Part shown: positions 35,553-44,237 of the stretch, in pieces
How the letters are laid out: the number at the start of each line of letters is the position of its first letter
Position numbering within the stretch: the stretch's first letter is position 1
Assembly (NCBI GenBank): GCA_009773185.1
Contig: WPIF01000012.1
Span: 20,930-84,929 of the forward strand
From: Nitrospirota bacterium
GTDB taxonomy: Bacteria; Nitrospirota; Thermodesulfovibrionia; Thermodesulfovibrionales; UBA1546
Length of the DNA: 64,000 nucleotides
Direction: 5' to 3'
The notes under the pieces: generated by a model
Database searches by the model: none
What the model saw: the letters and a program-made list of their open reading frames with translations, nothing else
What the model was told of the DNA's origin: nothing
Position numbers and translations under genes: made by a program

Positions 35553-35637
35553 TTTTTAAAGGTACTTACCCCTGTTCCATGAAAGGAATCGTATCAGAGC
35601 CTTTCTTTTATTGTCAAGCAGATTTTTAACAGGGTAA
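35553..35637. repeat. Hairpin element, TTACCCCTGTT...AACAGGGTAA type, copy B
   Basis: Outer arms TTACCCCTGTT (35566-35576) and AACAGGGTAA (35628-35637), inner arms GAAAGG (35581-35586) and CCTTTC (35600-35605). Its left edge resembles copy A at 32804. The two copies bracket the CBS and lipoprotein genes lying between glyS and glyQ. Confidence 0.5.
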
Positions 35638-35652
35638 TTTGCTATCTGTTTA

Positions 35653-36528
35653 TTATGAAGTGGTCTTCAGAAGCGGGAATCCCATATCTTCTCTCTGTTT
35701 AAGATAAGCATGGGCGCAAAGCCTTGCAAGGTTTCTCACCCGCGCAATATAGCCCGTCCTCTCTGTAACAGAGATAGCTCCTCTTGCGTCGAGGAGGTTG
35801 AAGGTATGGGAGCACTTGAGGCAGAACTCATATGAAGGAAGGACGAGTCCGAGTTCGTTCAGCCTCCTGGATTCTTTTTCATATTCCCCAAATTGTTTTA
35901 CGAGAAGTCCTTTATCCGAATGGTCAAAATTATATTTTGAAAATTCAACCTCATCAATATGGTGGATGTCACCGTATTTTACGCCTTTGCACCAGTCGAG
36001 ATTAAAGACATTGTCAACGTTCTGAAGATACATGGCGATTCTTTCAAGCCCGTATGTTATTTCCAGCGATACCGGCTTGAGGTCAATACCTCCGACCTGC
36101 TGGAAATATGTGAATTGAGTTATCTCCATGCCGTCCAGCCATACCTCCCACCCGAGTCCCCAGGCGCCGAGAGTCGGAGATTCCCAGTCATCTTCAACAA
36201 ACCTTATGTCATGTTTTAGCGGGTCTATGCCGAGGTATGAGAGGCTTTCAAGATAAATTTCCTGGCTTTCCGGCGGTGAAGGCTTGATGATTACCTGATA
36301 TTGGTAGTAATGCTGGAGCCTGTTGGGGTTCTCGCCGTACCTTCCGTCTGTGGGCCTTCTCGAAGGTTCGACATAGGCGGTTTTCCATGGCTCGGGGCCG
36401 ATGACTTTAAAAAATGTAGCAGGGTGGAAGGTCCCTGCGCCGACCTCTATGTCATAGGGCTGGAGCAGAACACACCCCTGTTTTGACCAGAATTCATGAA
36501 GTTTCAAAATCAAATCTTGGAAATACAT
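35653..36528 (-). CDS. glyQ: Glycyl-tRNA synthetase alpha subunit
   Basis: Catalytic alpha chain, a class II synthetase core that makes glycyl-adenylate. 291 residues, full length, opening [17 protein letters not shown], with [20 protein letters not shown] (about 31-50), [13 protein letters not shown] and [11 protein letters not shown] (motif 3 region). glyS, its obligate partner, lies 3.7 kb downstream on the same strand, so co-expression is no longer by direct adjacency. Confidence 0.97.
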   Translation of the reverse strand: MYFQDLILKLHEFWSKQGCVLLQPYDIEVGAGTFHPATFFKVIGPEPWKTAYVEPSRRPTDGRYGENPNRLQHYYQYQVIIKPSPPESQEIYLESLSYLGIDPLKHDIRFVEDDWESPTLGAWGLGWEVWLDGMEITQFTYFQQVGGIDLKPVSLEITYGLERIAMYLQNVDNVFNLDWCKGVKYGDIHHIDEVEFSKYNFDHSDKGLLVKQFGEYEKESRRLNELGLVLPSYEFCLKCSHTFNLLDARGAISVTERTGYIARVRNLARLCAHAYLKQREDMGFPLLKTTS

Positions 36529-36594
36529 AGATGCTGATTATATCAGACAAAACAAGAAATCGTCAAAAGGGATAATGGCTATCAGGATATGAAT

Positions 36595-36710
36595 CCAAAT
36601 TGGTTCTTTCTCATTTCAAGCGGGTATCCTAACTCCCCTCCTAAAATAGGAGGGGAGCTATAAGAATCCTTTACTTTATCCACTTACTTTGAGAAAGAAC
36701 CTCCAAATTG
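36595..36710. mobile_element. Nested inverted-repeat (MITE-like) element
   Basis: Outer arms GGTTCTTTCTCA (36602-36613) and TGAGAAAGAACC (36690-36701) are perfect, with CCAAAT/CAAATTG-type extensions. At its centre is a perfect 11-base hairpin CTCCCCTCCTA-AAA-TAGGAGGGGAG (36633-36657). No ORF. The AAAATAGGAGGGGA stretch is shared with the arms of the element at 11992-12141. Confidence 0.68.
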
Positions 36711-36735
36711 AGAGTAGTTTAAAACTTAAATATGT

Positions 36736-36741
36736 TATAAT
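36736..36741 (+). promoter_or_regulatory. -10 hexamer TATAAT before the vorB-like gene
   Basis: Perfect TATAAT ending 7 bases before ATG 36749, with no Shine-Dalgarno sequence and no good -35 at normal spacing. Predicts a leaderless message. Confidence 0.45.
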
Positions 36742-36748
36742 TCATGCG

Positions 36749-37831
36749 ATGAGCAAGAAGCTTTTTATGAGAGGCAACGAGGTAATTGCAGAGGCTGCAA
36801 TTAACGCAGGCTGCCGTTTTTATGCAGGTTATCCTATAACCCCGCAGAACGAAATCCCTGAATACATGTCATGGCGGATGTCTGATGTCGGAGGGGTATT
36901 TATTCAGGCCGAAAGCGAGCTTGCGGCAATAAATATGGTTTACGGCGCTTCTGCCGCAGGCGCAAGGGCAATGACATCTTCGAGCAGCCCCGGCATAAGC
37001 CTCAAGCAGGAAACGATATCATACCTCGCCGGCGCTGAACTTCCAGCAGTGATTGTCAATATGCAGAGGGGCGGCCCCGGACTTGGAAATATATCAGGAA
37101 GCCAGGCAGATTATTTTCAGGCAGTTAAAGGAGGCGGGCACGGGGATTACAAGATGCTTGTATATGCGCCGTATAATCTTCAGGAACTCTGGGACCTTAC
37201 AATGCTTGCCTTTGATAAAGCAGACGAATACAGGAATCCTGTGATGATTCTCGGAGACGGGATTCTCGGCCAGATGATGGAGCCTTTTTATCAAACGCCA
37301 TATACCAAACCCAACCTTTCCGAAAAAACATGGGCATTAACCGGGTGCAAGGGAAGAGGGCCTAATGTAATCAAATCTCTTTATATGGGCGAAGGCGAAC
37401 TGGAATTCAGAAATAGCATCCTTCAGGAAAAGTATAAAAAGATGAGAGACAAAGAAGTGCGCTTTGAAGCAATCGGTGTTGAGGATGCTGAATTAATAGT
37501 TGTTGCCTTTGGCATTGCGGCAAGGATAGCGCTCTCTGCAGTAAAGAGATTAAGGAAGGAAGGTTTTAAAATAGGGTTTTTCAGGCCTGTAACCCTTTAC
37601 CCGTTTCCTGAAAAAGAGCTTGCAGCTCTTGCAAATGCTGACAGGCGGTTTATTACAATTGAGCTTAATGCAGGCCAGATGGTAGAAGATGTAAGGCTTG
37701 CTGTTAATGGGAAATCAGAAGTGCTTTTCTACGGAAGAACAGGCGGCGCTATAATGACTCCTGAAGAAATATATGAAGAGCTAAGCGCTTCTCCCAGGTT
37801 TCAGGCCGGAGCGGCTGTCCTTAAAAGTTAA
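36749..37831 (+). CDS. vorB: 2-oxoacid:ferredoxin oxidoreductase alpha subunit (VorB-like)
   Basis: 360 residues from ATG 36749. A further in-frame ATG at 36689 falls in the arm of a repeat and would add 20 unrelated residues, so it is rejected. The pyrimidine-binding domain opens LFMRGNEVIAEAAINAGC, with YAGYPITPQNEIPEYMS and the SSSPGISLKQETISYLAGAE stretch; the C-terminal domain II includes EDVRLAVNGKSEVLFYGRTGG. The closest known type is VorB (branched-chain 2-oxoacid oxidation to acyl-CoA with ferredoxin). The TPP-binding beta and the gamma/ferredoxin subunits that normally follow are absent. The last codons overlap paaK on the other strand by 51 bases and the C-terminal end looks atypical. 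Confidence 0.85.
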   Translation: MSKKLFMRGNEVIAEAAINAGCRFYAGYPITPQNEIPEYMSWRMSDVGGVFIQAESELAAINMVYGASAAGARAMTSSSSPGISLKQETISYLAGAELPAVIVNMQRGGPGLGNISGSQADYFQAVKGGGHGDYKMLVYAPYNLQELWDLTMLAFDKADEYRNPVMILGDGILGQMMEPFYQTPYTKPNLSEKTWALTGCKGRGPNVIKSLYMGEGELEFRNSILQEKYKKMRDKEVRFEAIGVEDAELIVVAFGIAARIALSAVKRLRKEGFKIGFFRPVTLYPFPEKELAALANADRRFITIELNAGQMVEDVRLAVNGKSEVLFYGRTGGAIMTPEEIYEELSASPRFQAGAAVLKS

Positions 37832-39106
37832 CGCCTTCCTGCTGCCCCCTTTGTATAATTCTTTTTCTATTTCTTTTGGCGGCATAATCTTTACCTCCGG
37901 AGTCAGCCGCGCCTTTGCCTTAAGCCTGTCACAAACTGTTTTTTGAAAAGAAGGGTCTTTCCTGTCTGTGCCTACAAGGACTCTTACATGGTCTGTATAA
38001 TCAGGGCCTGTGTATGCCTCGACCTGATAATTTATAATATCTTTGATTGCGAGCAGGGCATTTTCGATGGTCTTTGGATAGAGCGTTACGCCTTTAACCT
38101 TTAACCTTTGATGTTTGCGGCCTATAATCGGCCCTATGCGGAGCGAGGTCCTGCCGCATCTGCACTTTTCTGAAATTTTAAAGGTGATGTCGCCTGTTTT
38201 GTAGCGGATGAAAGGCATGCCTTCCACCTGGAGCGGGGTGACCACAAGTTCCCCTGTTTCTCCGTCTTTAAGGGGATTTCCTTTATCGTCCACAATCTCT
38301 GCGATGACAAGGTCGGGATGGGAGTGGAGCCCGTTGCGGTATGTGCATTCGCAGAAGGAAAGTGCTGCCTCTGTAATTCCGTAAGTTGAAAAACATTTTT
38401 TTCCCCATGCATCCTCAACCAGCTTTCCAAGGCTGGTCGGGGAAAAGTCAGGATTCCGTATGCTCTCGCCTATCAGCACAATCCTTTTCAGGCTGGCATT
38501 TCTGGTAGATAAGCCTTCTTCTTTGGCATGTCTTGCCAGCGCAACCATAAAGGACGGAACTGCTACCATTCCGGTTGGTTTGAGTTTTTTGATAAGGGAC
38601 AGGTTTCTTCCGGCATTTTGAGGCCCTATCCTTACCACGCCTGCACCTAATTTGAGAAGTCCCCTGTAATATGCCATCCCTGCAATAAAAAGGTTGTCAC
38701 TCGTAACAGCTATCTGAAACAGGTCTTCAGGTGTTGCCCCTGTATAGCCAAAACTTTTCTTTTCATTTTCTGCAAGCCTTTCAAGGTCTCTTTCTGTTAG
38801 GGCAATAAATACAGGCTCTCCGGTAGTGCCTGTAGTGGCGACGATTTCTGCAATCTTATGCCTTGGCACAGACAGAAAGGCCCAGTTGTCCTTTTGCAGG
38901 TAATTTTTCGTTGTAAAAGGAAGCCTCTGTAAGTCTTCAAGCTTTTTAATATTGTCCGGAATCATGCCTGATTTTGCGAAGGTCTTTTTATAAAATGGAG
39001 AAGTACTGTACGCCCTTTGAAGGGTATCTTTTAAAAGCCTGAGCTGGATGCTCTTTTGCTCTTGCGGTTTAAGATAGTCTATGTCTTTAAATATTTTCAG
39101 GTTCAT
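37781..39106 (-). CDS. paaK: Phenylacetate-CoA ligase family protein
   Basis: 441 residues from the ATG at 39106 (MNLKIFKDID); an upstream in-frame start at 39130 adds a hydrophobic stub unlike the family. Adenylate-forming enzyme that activates an aryl or related acid to its CoA thioester. P-loop TTGTTGEPV (about 93-101), STYGITEA, and the C-terminal RTSLRIGPIIGRKHQRLKV (about 350) are typical of PaaK. It lies convergent with the vorB-like gene, and PaaK plus a ferredoxin oxidoreductase often take part in aromatic or branched-chain 2-oxoacid use. The unusual 3' overlap of 51 bases makes antisense interference possible. Confidence 0.88.
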   Translation of the reverse strand: MNLKIFKDIDYLKPQEQKSIQLRLLKDTLQRAYSTSPFYKKTFAKSGMIPDNIKKLEDLQRLPFTTKNYLQKDNWAFLSVPRHKIAEIVATTGTTGEPVFIALTERDLERLAENEKKSFGYTGATPEDLFQIAVTSDNLFIAGMAYYRGLLKLGAGVVRIGPQNAGRNLSLIKKLKPTGMVAVPSFMVALARHAKEEGLSTRNASLKRIVLIGESIRNPDFSPTSLGKLVEDAWGKKCFSTYGITEAALSFCECTYRNGLHSHPDLVIAEIVDDKGNPLKDGETGELVVTPLQVEGMPFIRYKTGDITFKISEKCRCGRTSLRIGPIIGRKHQRLKVKGVTLYPKTIENALLAIKDIINYQVEAYTGPDYTDHVRVLVGTDRKDPSFQKTVCDRLKAKARLTPEVKIMPPKEIEKELYKGGSRKALTFKDSRSGLKPGRSA

Positions 39107-39248
39107 CGTGAAATAAAACCATAATACCATTTCAATATCTTTTTCGTAAATGGCCTAAAAATAATCCGCAGCATGATTAAAATGAAATTGACTTATGCTT
39201 ATTTTTTTGATAGCCTCTATTTACATGGCTCTTTAAATTGGAGGCGAT

Positions 39249-40292
39249 ATGAAAAAGGTATCATTAATTTTAATCCCTATCTGTTTTTTTGTTCTGCTTT
39301 CAGCAGCGCATGCTGCGGTCGGCAAGGTATCAAAGCTGAGCGGAGAAGTATCTTACAGGACCAGGGATAATATCCCCTATCAGAAAGCAAAGGACGGTAT
39401 TGAACTTGAAGTCGGTTACTGGATAAAGACAGGCAGGAATGGCTGGGCAAGGTTGTCCCTGTCTGACGGAAGCACGTTTACCCTCGCCAACAACACAGAA
39501 CTTAAGATAGACAGTTTCCTGGTTTCAAAGGAAAAGAAGAGCGGGATCTTTAATTTAAGCCAGGGCAAGATCAGGGCTACAGTGACAAAACTTACAGGCC
39601 AGCAGACAAATTACAGAGTGAAGAGCCCTACAGCGGTTGCCGGGATTAAAGGCACTGAATTCATGATGATGTCACAGGGTTATGCAAACGTATTTTTCGG
39701 CAATGAAGGAAGCGCTGAGATTTCAGGAGATTCAGAAACGTCCAAGCCTCTTTCTTCAGACACTATTGTTCAGAACACAAGAGGGATAACACCTACGGAC
39801 CCGGTGAAGGTTGATGAGAACACCCCTCTGCATACAGCAAAGAAAAGCTTTGAAGAGATTACGGCAGCCAAACCTCCGGAGGATTGGGAAAAGTCCGGAA
39901 ACCTTCCCGGTATAATAGCAAGGTGGAATATTAATTACGGCCATTACCTTGCTGATACAGGGAAATATGAAGAAGCGCTTTATGTATTCCAGATAGCGCT
40001 TGACCTGACAGACAATGGCGATATAAAAGGAGATGCCAGGCTTGAAAGGGGCTCTGTTTATGCAAGTTTTTTGAGAAACCCGGAGGCTGCGCTTGCAGAA
40101 TATCTTCTGATGCTGGAAGAATATCCGGCTTACCCGCAGCGTGAGACAGCGCTTTATCGTACAGGGATGATTCTTTATGAAATGGGATTTGCGAAGCGCG
40201 CCAAGGAAAGGCTGCTTCAGTATACCGCTGAATTTCCTTCAGGCAAGCATCTCGGCAATGTAGAGACCATTTTAAAAATGATAAAGGATTAA
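39249..40292 (+). CDS. Exported FecR-domain protein with TPR repeats
   Basis: 347 residues. Signal peptide (about 1-22, ending AHA), then a FecR domain (about 25-165: AKDGIELEVGYWIKTGRNGWA, SDGSTFTLANNTELKIDSF, the VKSPTAVAGIKGTEFMM core). The second half (about 205-345) has TPR-like repeats (YEEALYVFQIALDLTDNG, AALAEYLLMLEEYPAYPQ). A stand-alone periplasmic FecR, not an ECF anti-sigma factor, since it has no membrane span and no sigma-factor neighbour. It lies 15 bases upstream of the CHASE2 cyclase, and the pairing suggests that it feeds an envelope signal to that sensor. Confidence 0.87.
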   Translation: MKKVSLILIPICFFVLLSAAHAAVGKVSKLSGEVSYRTRDNIPYQKAKDGIELEVGYWIKTGRNGWARLSLSDGSTFTLANNTELKIDSFLVSKEKKSGIFNLSQGKIRATVTKLTGQQTNYRVKSPTAVAGIKGTEFMMMSQGYANVFFGNEGSAEISGDSETSKPLSSDTIVQNTRGITPTDPVKVDENTPLHTAKKSFEEITAAKPPEDWEKSGNLPGIIARWNINYGHYLADTGKYEEALYVFQIALDLTDNGDIKGDARLERGSVYASFLRNPEAALAEYLLMLEEYPAYPQRETALYRTGMILYEMGFAKRAKERLLQYTAEFPSGKHLGNVETILKMIKD

Positions 40293-40307
40293 TGCTTTGT
40301 TTATAAA

Positions 40308-42404
40308 ATGAAATATTCCAAACTGCTGACATTTGCTGTCATAGGATTCCTTGCTGCTGTAATAACCTTTTTTATCTACAGGCAGAAGATAGATTTTCTT
40401 GATGCGGTTGACCTGAAGCTGAAGGATGCGAGATTTAAGCTCAGGAAGAATGTTCAGCCGGACAGCAGGGTTGTAATCGTTGCAATAGATTCAAAGAGCA
40501 TCAATGAGCTTGGCAGATGGCCGTGGAAAAGGTCTGTGATTGCCGAACTCATAAACGGATTAAAGTGGTATGGCGTAAAAGTGGCAGCTTTGGATATTGT
40601 CTTTTCCGAGCCGTCAGATACCGGCGAAGATATAATCCTTTCTAAGGCCATTTCAAGAAACGGCAGCATAATACTCGGTTATTTCTTCAGGGATGAAGAG
40701 GAGGCTGTAAATCAGGCCGGGTTCTCGCAGGTGGAGTCTTCAAAGGTAAAACTGATAAAGATTGCAGAAGGCGTGGCCTCTGTGCCTGTTGCACAAAGGC
40801 CTTTTATAGAGACTAATATCCCTGTGATTGGACGCGGCGCCCTTGACTTTGGATTTTTCAATACAGACCCTGACCCTGACGGCCCGGTGAGAAGGTCTAA
40901 CCTTCTGATGCTTTATAACGGCGATATCTATCCCTCGCTTGCATTAAAGGCGCTCAGGCATTATACAGGCAGCGAGATTATCCTTGAGATAGAATCATTC
41001 GGCGTTTCTTCCCTGAGGGTCGGGGAGATGTCAATACCTTCGGATGAGGGTGGAAGGCTTACTGTGAATTATTACGGCAGGGGTGGAACCATAACAACTC
41101 TCTCTGCAGTGGATGTAATAAAGAAGAGATTAAAAAAAGAGGAGCTTAAAGACAAGATTGTTTTTGCCGGTGCAACAGAGATAGGCATTTATGACATGAG
41201 GGCAACTCCTGTAGGGTCGGTATTCCCGGGTGTTGAGATACATGCGACAGTTGCGTCTAATGCACTTCAGGACAGATTTATACTAAGGGACGGGAGGATA
41301 ATTGCGGTCGAGATTTTGTGTATGATACTGCTCCCTATAGCCCTGACACTGGTGCTCAGTCTGGCAAGAACCAGTTTTTTAGGGATGATTGCCTTTATAT
41401 TTGCAGCAGGCAGCTATGCTGTCTTGAACTATTCGCTGTTCAATGTCTATTCCATAGATATGAGCCTTCTTTATCCCCTTTCGTCAACAGCTATAGCCTT
41501 TGTAAGCTCTGAGGCATACAGGAATCTTGTTATAGAAAGGAAGAACCGTTATCTTAAAAAGGCGTTTTCAAGCTATGTATCTCCTGACCTTGTTGCAGAG
41601 ATAATGAAAAATCCTGACAGGCTTGCGCTCGGCGGAGAGAAAAAAGAGATAACCATTCTTTTTTCAGACATACGGGGGTTTACAAGCATCTCTGAAAAAC
41701 TTGCGCCTGATATGCTGGTCCTGCTTCTCAATGAATATCTGGGGCCCATGACAAAGGTGGTCCTGAAAAATAACGGGACACTCGATAAATATATCGGAGA
41801 TGCGATAATGGCCATCTATAATGCGCCGCTGGATGTAGCAGACCATCCTGAAAAGGCCTGCCGGACAGCGCTTGAGATGATGGAGGAATTAAAAGCGGTA
41901 GATGAGAGGTTTAAGGCAAAAGGCATGCCCTCTATAGACATAGGGATAGGCATAAACACAGGCCATGCGGTTGTCGGCAATATGGGCGCTGATATGAGAT
42001 TCGATTATACTGCAATCGGCGACACAGTGAATCTGGCATCCAGGCTTGAGGGGCAAAACAAGTATTACGGAACCCATATAATACTGAGTGAGTTTACGGC
42101 AGAAAGAGTAAAGGGCAAGTTCCTTGTAAGGGAGATAGACCTTTTAAGGGTTGTAGGCAAGGAAAAGCCGGTTGCCGTCTTTGAGCTGATGACAGACCAG
42201 AATGCCGTGTTGGCAGAGAAATTTTCCGCGGTGCTGAGCTCATACAGGGCCGGGAATTTTCAGAATGCCCTTGATGTGTTTAGCAAACTTGCAGAGGAAT
42301 ATAATGACCCTGCGTCAAAGATTTATGCAGAGCGCTGCAGAGAATACCTTCAGTCGCCTCCTCCTCCTGAATGGGACGGCGTGTATATTTCAAGAAAGAA
42401 GTAG
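40308..42404 (+). CDS. CHASE2-sensor class III nucleotidyl cyclase
   Basis: 698 residues. A short amino-terminal span (about 7-25), a large periplasmic CHASE2 domain (about 30-325), three membrane spans (about 335-400), then a class III adenylate/guanylate cyclase domain (about 440-620): ILFSDIRGFTSISE (metal-binding Asp), DKYIGDAIMAIY and FDYTAIGDTVNLASRLEG (about 565-582). A short TPR-like tail follows. Predicted to make cAMP (or cGMP) in response to a periplasmic signal. It is directly downstream of the FecR-TPR gene, in the arrangement common in delta-proteobacteria and Nitrospirota. Confidence 0.93.
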   Translation: MKYSKLLTFAVIGFLAAVITFFIYRQKIDFLDAVDLKLKDARFKLRKNVQPDSRVVIVAIDSKSINELGRWPWKRSVIAELINGLKWYGVKVAALDIVFSEPSDTGEDIILSKAISRNGSIILGYFFRDEEEAVNQAGFSQVESSKVKLIKIAEGVASVPVAQRPFIETNIPVIGRGALDFGFFNTDPDPDGPVRRSNLLMLYNGDIYPSLALKALRHYTGSEIILEIESFGVSSLRVGEMSIPSDEGGRLTVNYYGRGGTITTLSAVDVIKKRLKKEELKDKIVFAGATEIGIYDMRATPVGSVFPGVEIHATVASNALQDRFILRDGRIIAVEILCMILLPIALTLVLSLARTSFLGMIAFIFAAGSYAVLNYSLFNVYSIDMSLLYPLSSTAIAFVSSEAYRNLVIERKNRYLKKAFSSYVSPDLVAEIMKNPDRLALGGEKKEITILFSDIRGFTSISEKLAPDMLVLLLNEYLGPMTKVVLKNNGTLDKYIGDAIMAIYNAPLDVADHPEKACRTALEMMEELKAVDERFKAKGMPSIDIGIGINTGHAVVGNMGADMRFDYTAIGDTVNLASRLEGQNKYYGTHIILSEFTAERVKGKFLVREIDLLRVVGKEKPVAVFELMTDQNAVLAEKFSAVLSSYRAGNFQNALDVFSKLAEEYNDPASKIYAERCREYLQSPPPPEWDGVYISRKK

Positions 42405-42422
42405 TCCTGTGAGGGGCGGCAT

Positions 42423-42940
42423 GTGATAGCCCTAACTGATGAGACAGGGGCTATCAAGACTCAATATGTGTATTCTCCTTTTGGAGCAACAGATGTTATA
42501 GGAAAAGCAAGCGACAATCCATTTCAATACACAGGAAGAGAAAATGACGGGAATGGATATTACAATTATCGGTTAAGAACTAAGCTCGGTAAGCGTTTTA
42601 TAAGCGAAGACCCTATCGGGTTAGCAGGCGGGATTAATAAATTTTCGATGTGGGAAATAATCCGGTGAATAGGAAAGATCCAAGTGGAAAAATTTGGACA
42701 TGTGGAGATCCTGAATACTTTGGAGCATGTGTCCCGTCCGGCGAACCTGCTAGCGATTTACCCGATGAAGAACATGGTTTACAACCTCCTACAGAGCACG
42801 AATGCAAAATAGCTAAACACGGGCTGGAATTATTAGGAACCATTTTAGAATATTATTATACTAAGGGCATTACATGGTGGCCATCGCCAGAGTCGATCGA
42901 AAAAATGCTACCTCCATCGCCCGCTGAAGCTAAAGAATAG
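42423..42940 (+). pseudogene. RHS-repeat core remnant with variable tip, frameshifted
   Basis: The first part, starting near MIALTDETGAIKTQYVYSPFG, reads NPFQYTGRENDGNGYYNYR and then LGKRFISEDPIG, the RHS-associated core that precedes a polymorphic toxin tip. At about 42640-42660 the frame breaks: the first frame ends WEIIR, whereas the next one continues GNNPVNRKDPSGK, exactly the expected end of the core. After DPSG the tip (about 42690-42940) is Cys- and Pro-containing (WTCGDPEYFGACVPSG...) and ends PPSPAEAKE. The long RHS cage is missing, so this is a displaced RHS tip. The CPBP gene starts directly after the stop codon. Confidence 0.78.
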
Positions 42941-43831
42941 ATGCAAACAAATAATTTATACTTATATACATTTTTTATCATGCAGTTTTTTGTTATCATT
43001 ATTTTCCTGATATTGTATTTTAAAGGAGATACCAATGTAAAACCGAAGAAACTGTTTGAAATGCAAGAATGGAAGCCGATTGACTGTATCCTAATATTTG
43101 TAAGTTCTTATCTTATACTTTTTTTATTATTTATGAGTAAAAGCATTCCGGTTCTAAAAGAAATCTATAAATTTACTTACTTGTCATACCTTCAGTTTTT
43201 TTTATTAAGTATTATCTTTCTCTTAATTTTCAAATTGAAACTAAGGCAAAAATTCTCTGCATTAGGACTAAATACACAGAATCTAAAGGCTAATATATTT
43301 ATGGGATTAAGAGTATTTTCATTGATAGCATCCATAGAATCTTTTTTAACACTAATACTATTACTGAGTGGGCGTGAATCATCCTTAGATTTATTCCCAA
43401 ACGAGAGCCTAAAAGCAGTTTGCCAAGCAAGTCTTGCCATAATTATCTGGGGACCTGTAATGGAAGAGTTTATGTTTCGGGGATTAATGTATTCACAATT
43501 TAGAAAAAAATTTGGTGTTAAATCAGGTATTTTTTTATTGTCATTAGTATTTGCTGCTTGGCATTTCCCTGCAACAGGCACCTCTATTTTAGTCTCAGGT
43601 ATTGTTCTTGCGTACCTTTATGAGAAATCGCAATCCTTAATACCAAGCATAATTTTCCACGGTCTAAGAAATTTATTTCTATGGTTCGAAACCATATATT
43701 CAAAACTTGGTAAAGATGGCATTATCCTTACGAACGAAAAAGTTTTTATTTTGGTATTAACTATTATTTTATTCGGTAGCTATTTTATTCTGAAGACGTG
43801 GAACCCGGAAATAAAAAATAATCAAAACTAG
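42941..43831 (+). CDS. CPBP-family intramembrane protease (CAAX/Abi type)
   Basis: 296 residues with about eight membrane spans. CPBP motifs: EEFMFRG (about 171-177, the EExxxR catalytic motif), the AAWHFP motif (about 205-210) and FHGLRN (about 245-250). These are glutamic-type intramembrane proteases; related proteins give self-immunity to bacteriocins. The ATG directly abuts the RHS-tip stop, suggesting translational coupling, so immunity to the tip toxin is an attractive reading but unproven. The gene is much richer in A+T than the surrounding genes, a sign of transfer. Confidence 0.85.
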   Translation: MQTNNLYLYTFFIMQFFVIIIFLILYFKGDTNVKPKKLFEMQEWKPIDCILIFVSSYLILFLLFMSKSIPVLKEIYKFTYLSYLQFFLLSIIFLLIFKLKLRQKFSALGLNTQNLKANIFMGLRVFSLIASIESFLTLILLLSGRESSLDLFPNESLKAVCQASLAIIIWGPVMEEFMFRGLMYSQFRKKFGVKSGIFLLSLVFAAWHFPATGTSILVSGIVLAYLYEKSQSLIPSIIFHGLRNLFLWFETIYSKLGKDGIILTNEKVFILVLTIILFGSYFILKTWNPEIKNNQN

Positions 43832-43854
43832 AAACTGAAAAAGAGGGCAGGTCA

Positions 43855-44199
43855 ATGCAACAGAGAGACATAAATAAAATTCTCGCACTTGTTTTTCTGC
43901 AAAGACTTATTGCCTATTTGTTGGCTCTGAAATATTTGAACAGGATAAAAGAGATAAGCGATGCGCTAAGCGGGACAGATACAAGCTCTACTGCAACGGC
44001 AAGTCTTACTATCTCGACAACAGAGCCGTCAGTCATCACTGCACAGACCACTTTCACAGTTCAGACAGCCATGTTCTATGATGGCGAGAAGATAGATAAG
44101 GTTAGAGTAGCATCAACGATGGGCAAAGGCTCGAAGGTTACTTACATCACTGAATCAGGCAAGGAGATACCGGCAGAAAAACTGAGGGCAAAGCTTTAA
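43855..44199 (+). CDS. Small protein of unknown function
   Basis: 114 residues. A short hydrophobic amino-terminal helix (about 8-25, LALVFLQRLIAYLLALKYL) is followed by a Thr/Ser-rich linker and a basic C-terminal part (VRVASTMGKGSKVTYITESG). I do not recognise a family. GAGGGCAGG precedes the ATG. It stands between the AT-rich CPBP gene and a DUF4143 gene; base use is close to that of the core genes. Confidence 0.55.
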   Translation: MQQRDINKILALVFLQRLIAYLLALKYLNRIKEISDALSGTDTSSTATASLTISTTEPSVITAQTTFTVQTAMFYDGEKIDKVRVASTMGKGSKVTYITESGKEIPAEKLRAKL

Positions 44200-44202
44200 C
44201 CC

Positions 44203-44231
44203 TTGCAAATTAGAAATGATATTTCTATAAT
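44203..44231 (+). promoter_or_regulatory. Promoter of the second DUF4143 gene, leaderless geometry
   Basis: TTGCAA (44203-44208), 17-base spacer, TATAAT (44226-44231), six bases before ATG 44238. The predicted transcription start coincides with the start codon. Confidence 0.65.
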
Positions 44232-44237
44232 ACAAAC

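Noticed and set aside
36689..36748. Upstream start for the vorB-like gene
   Set aside because: Falls in the right arm of an inverted-repeat element and adds 20 residues without counterpart in the family.
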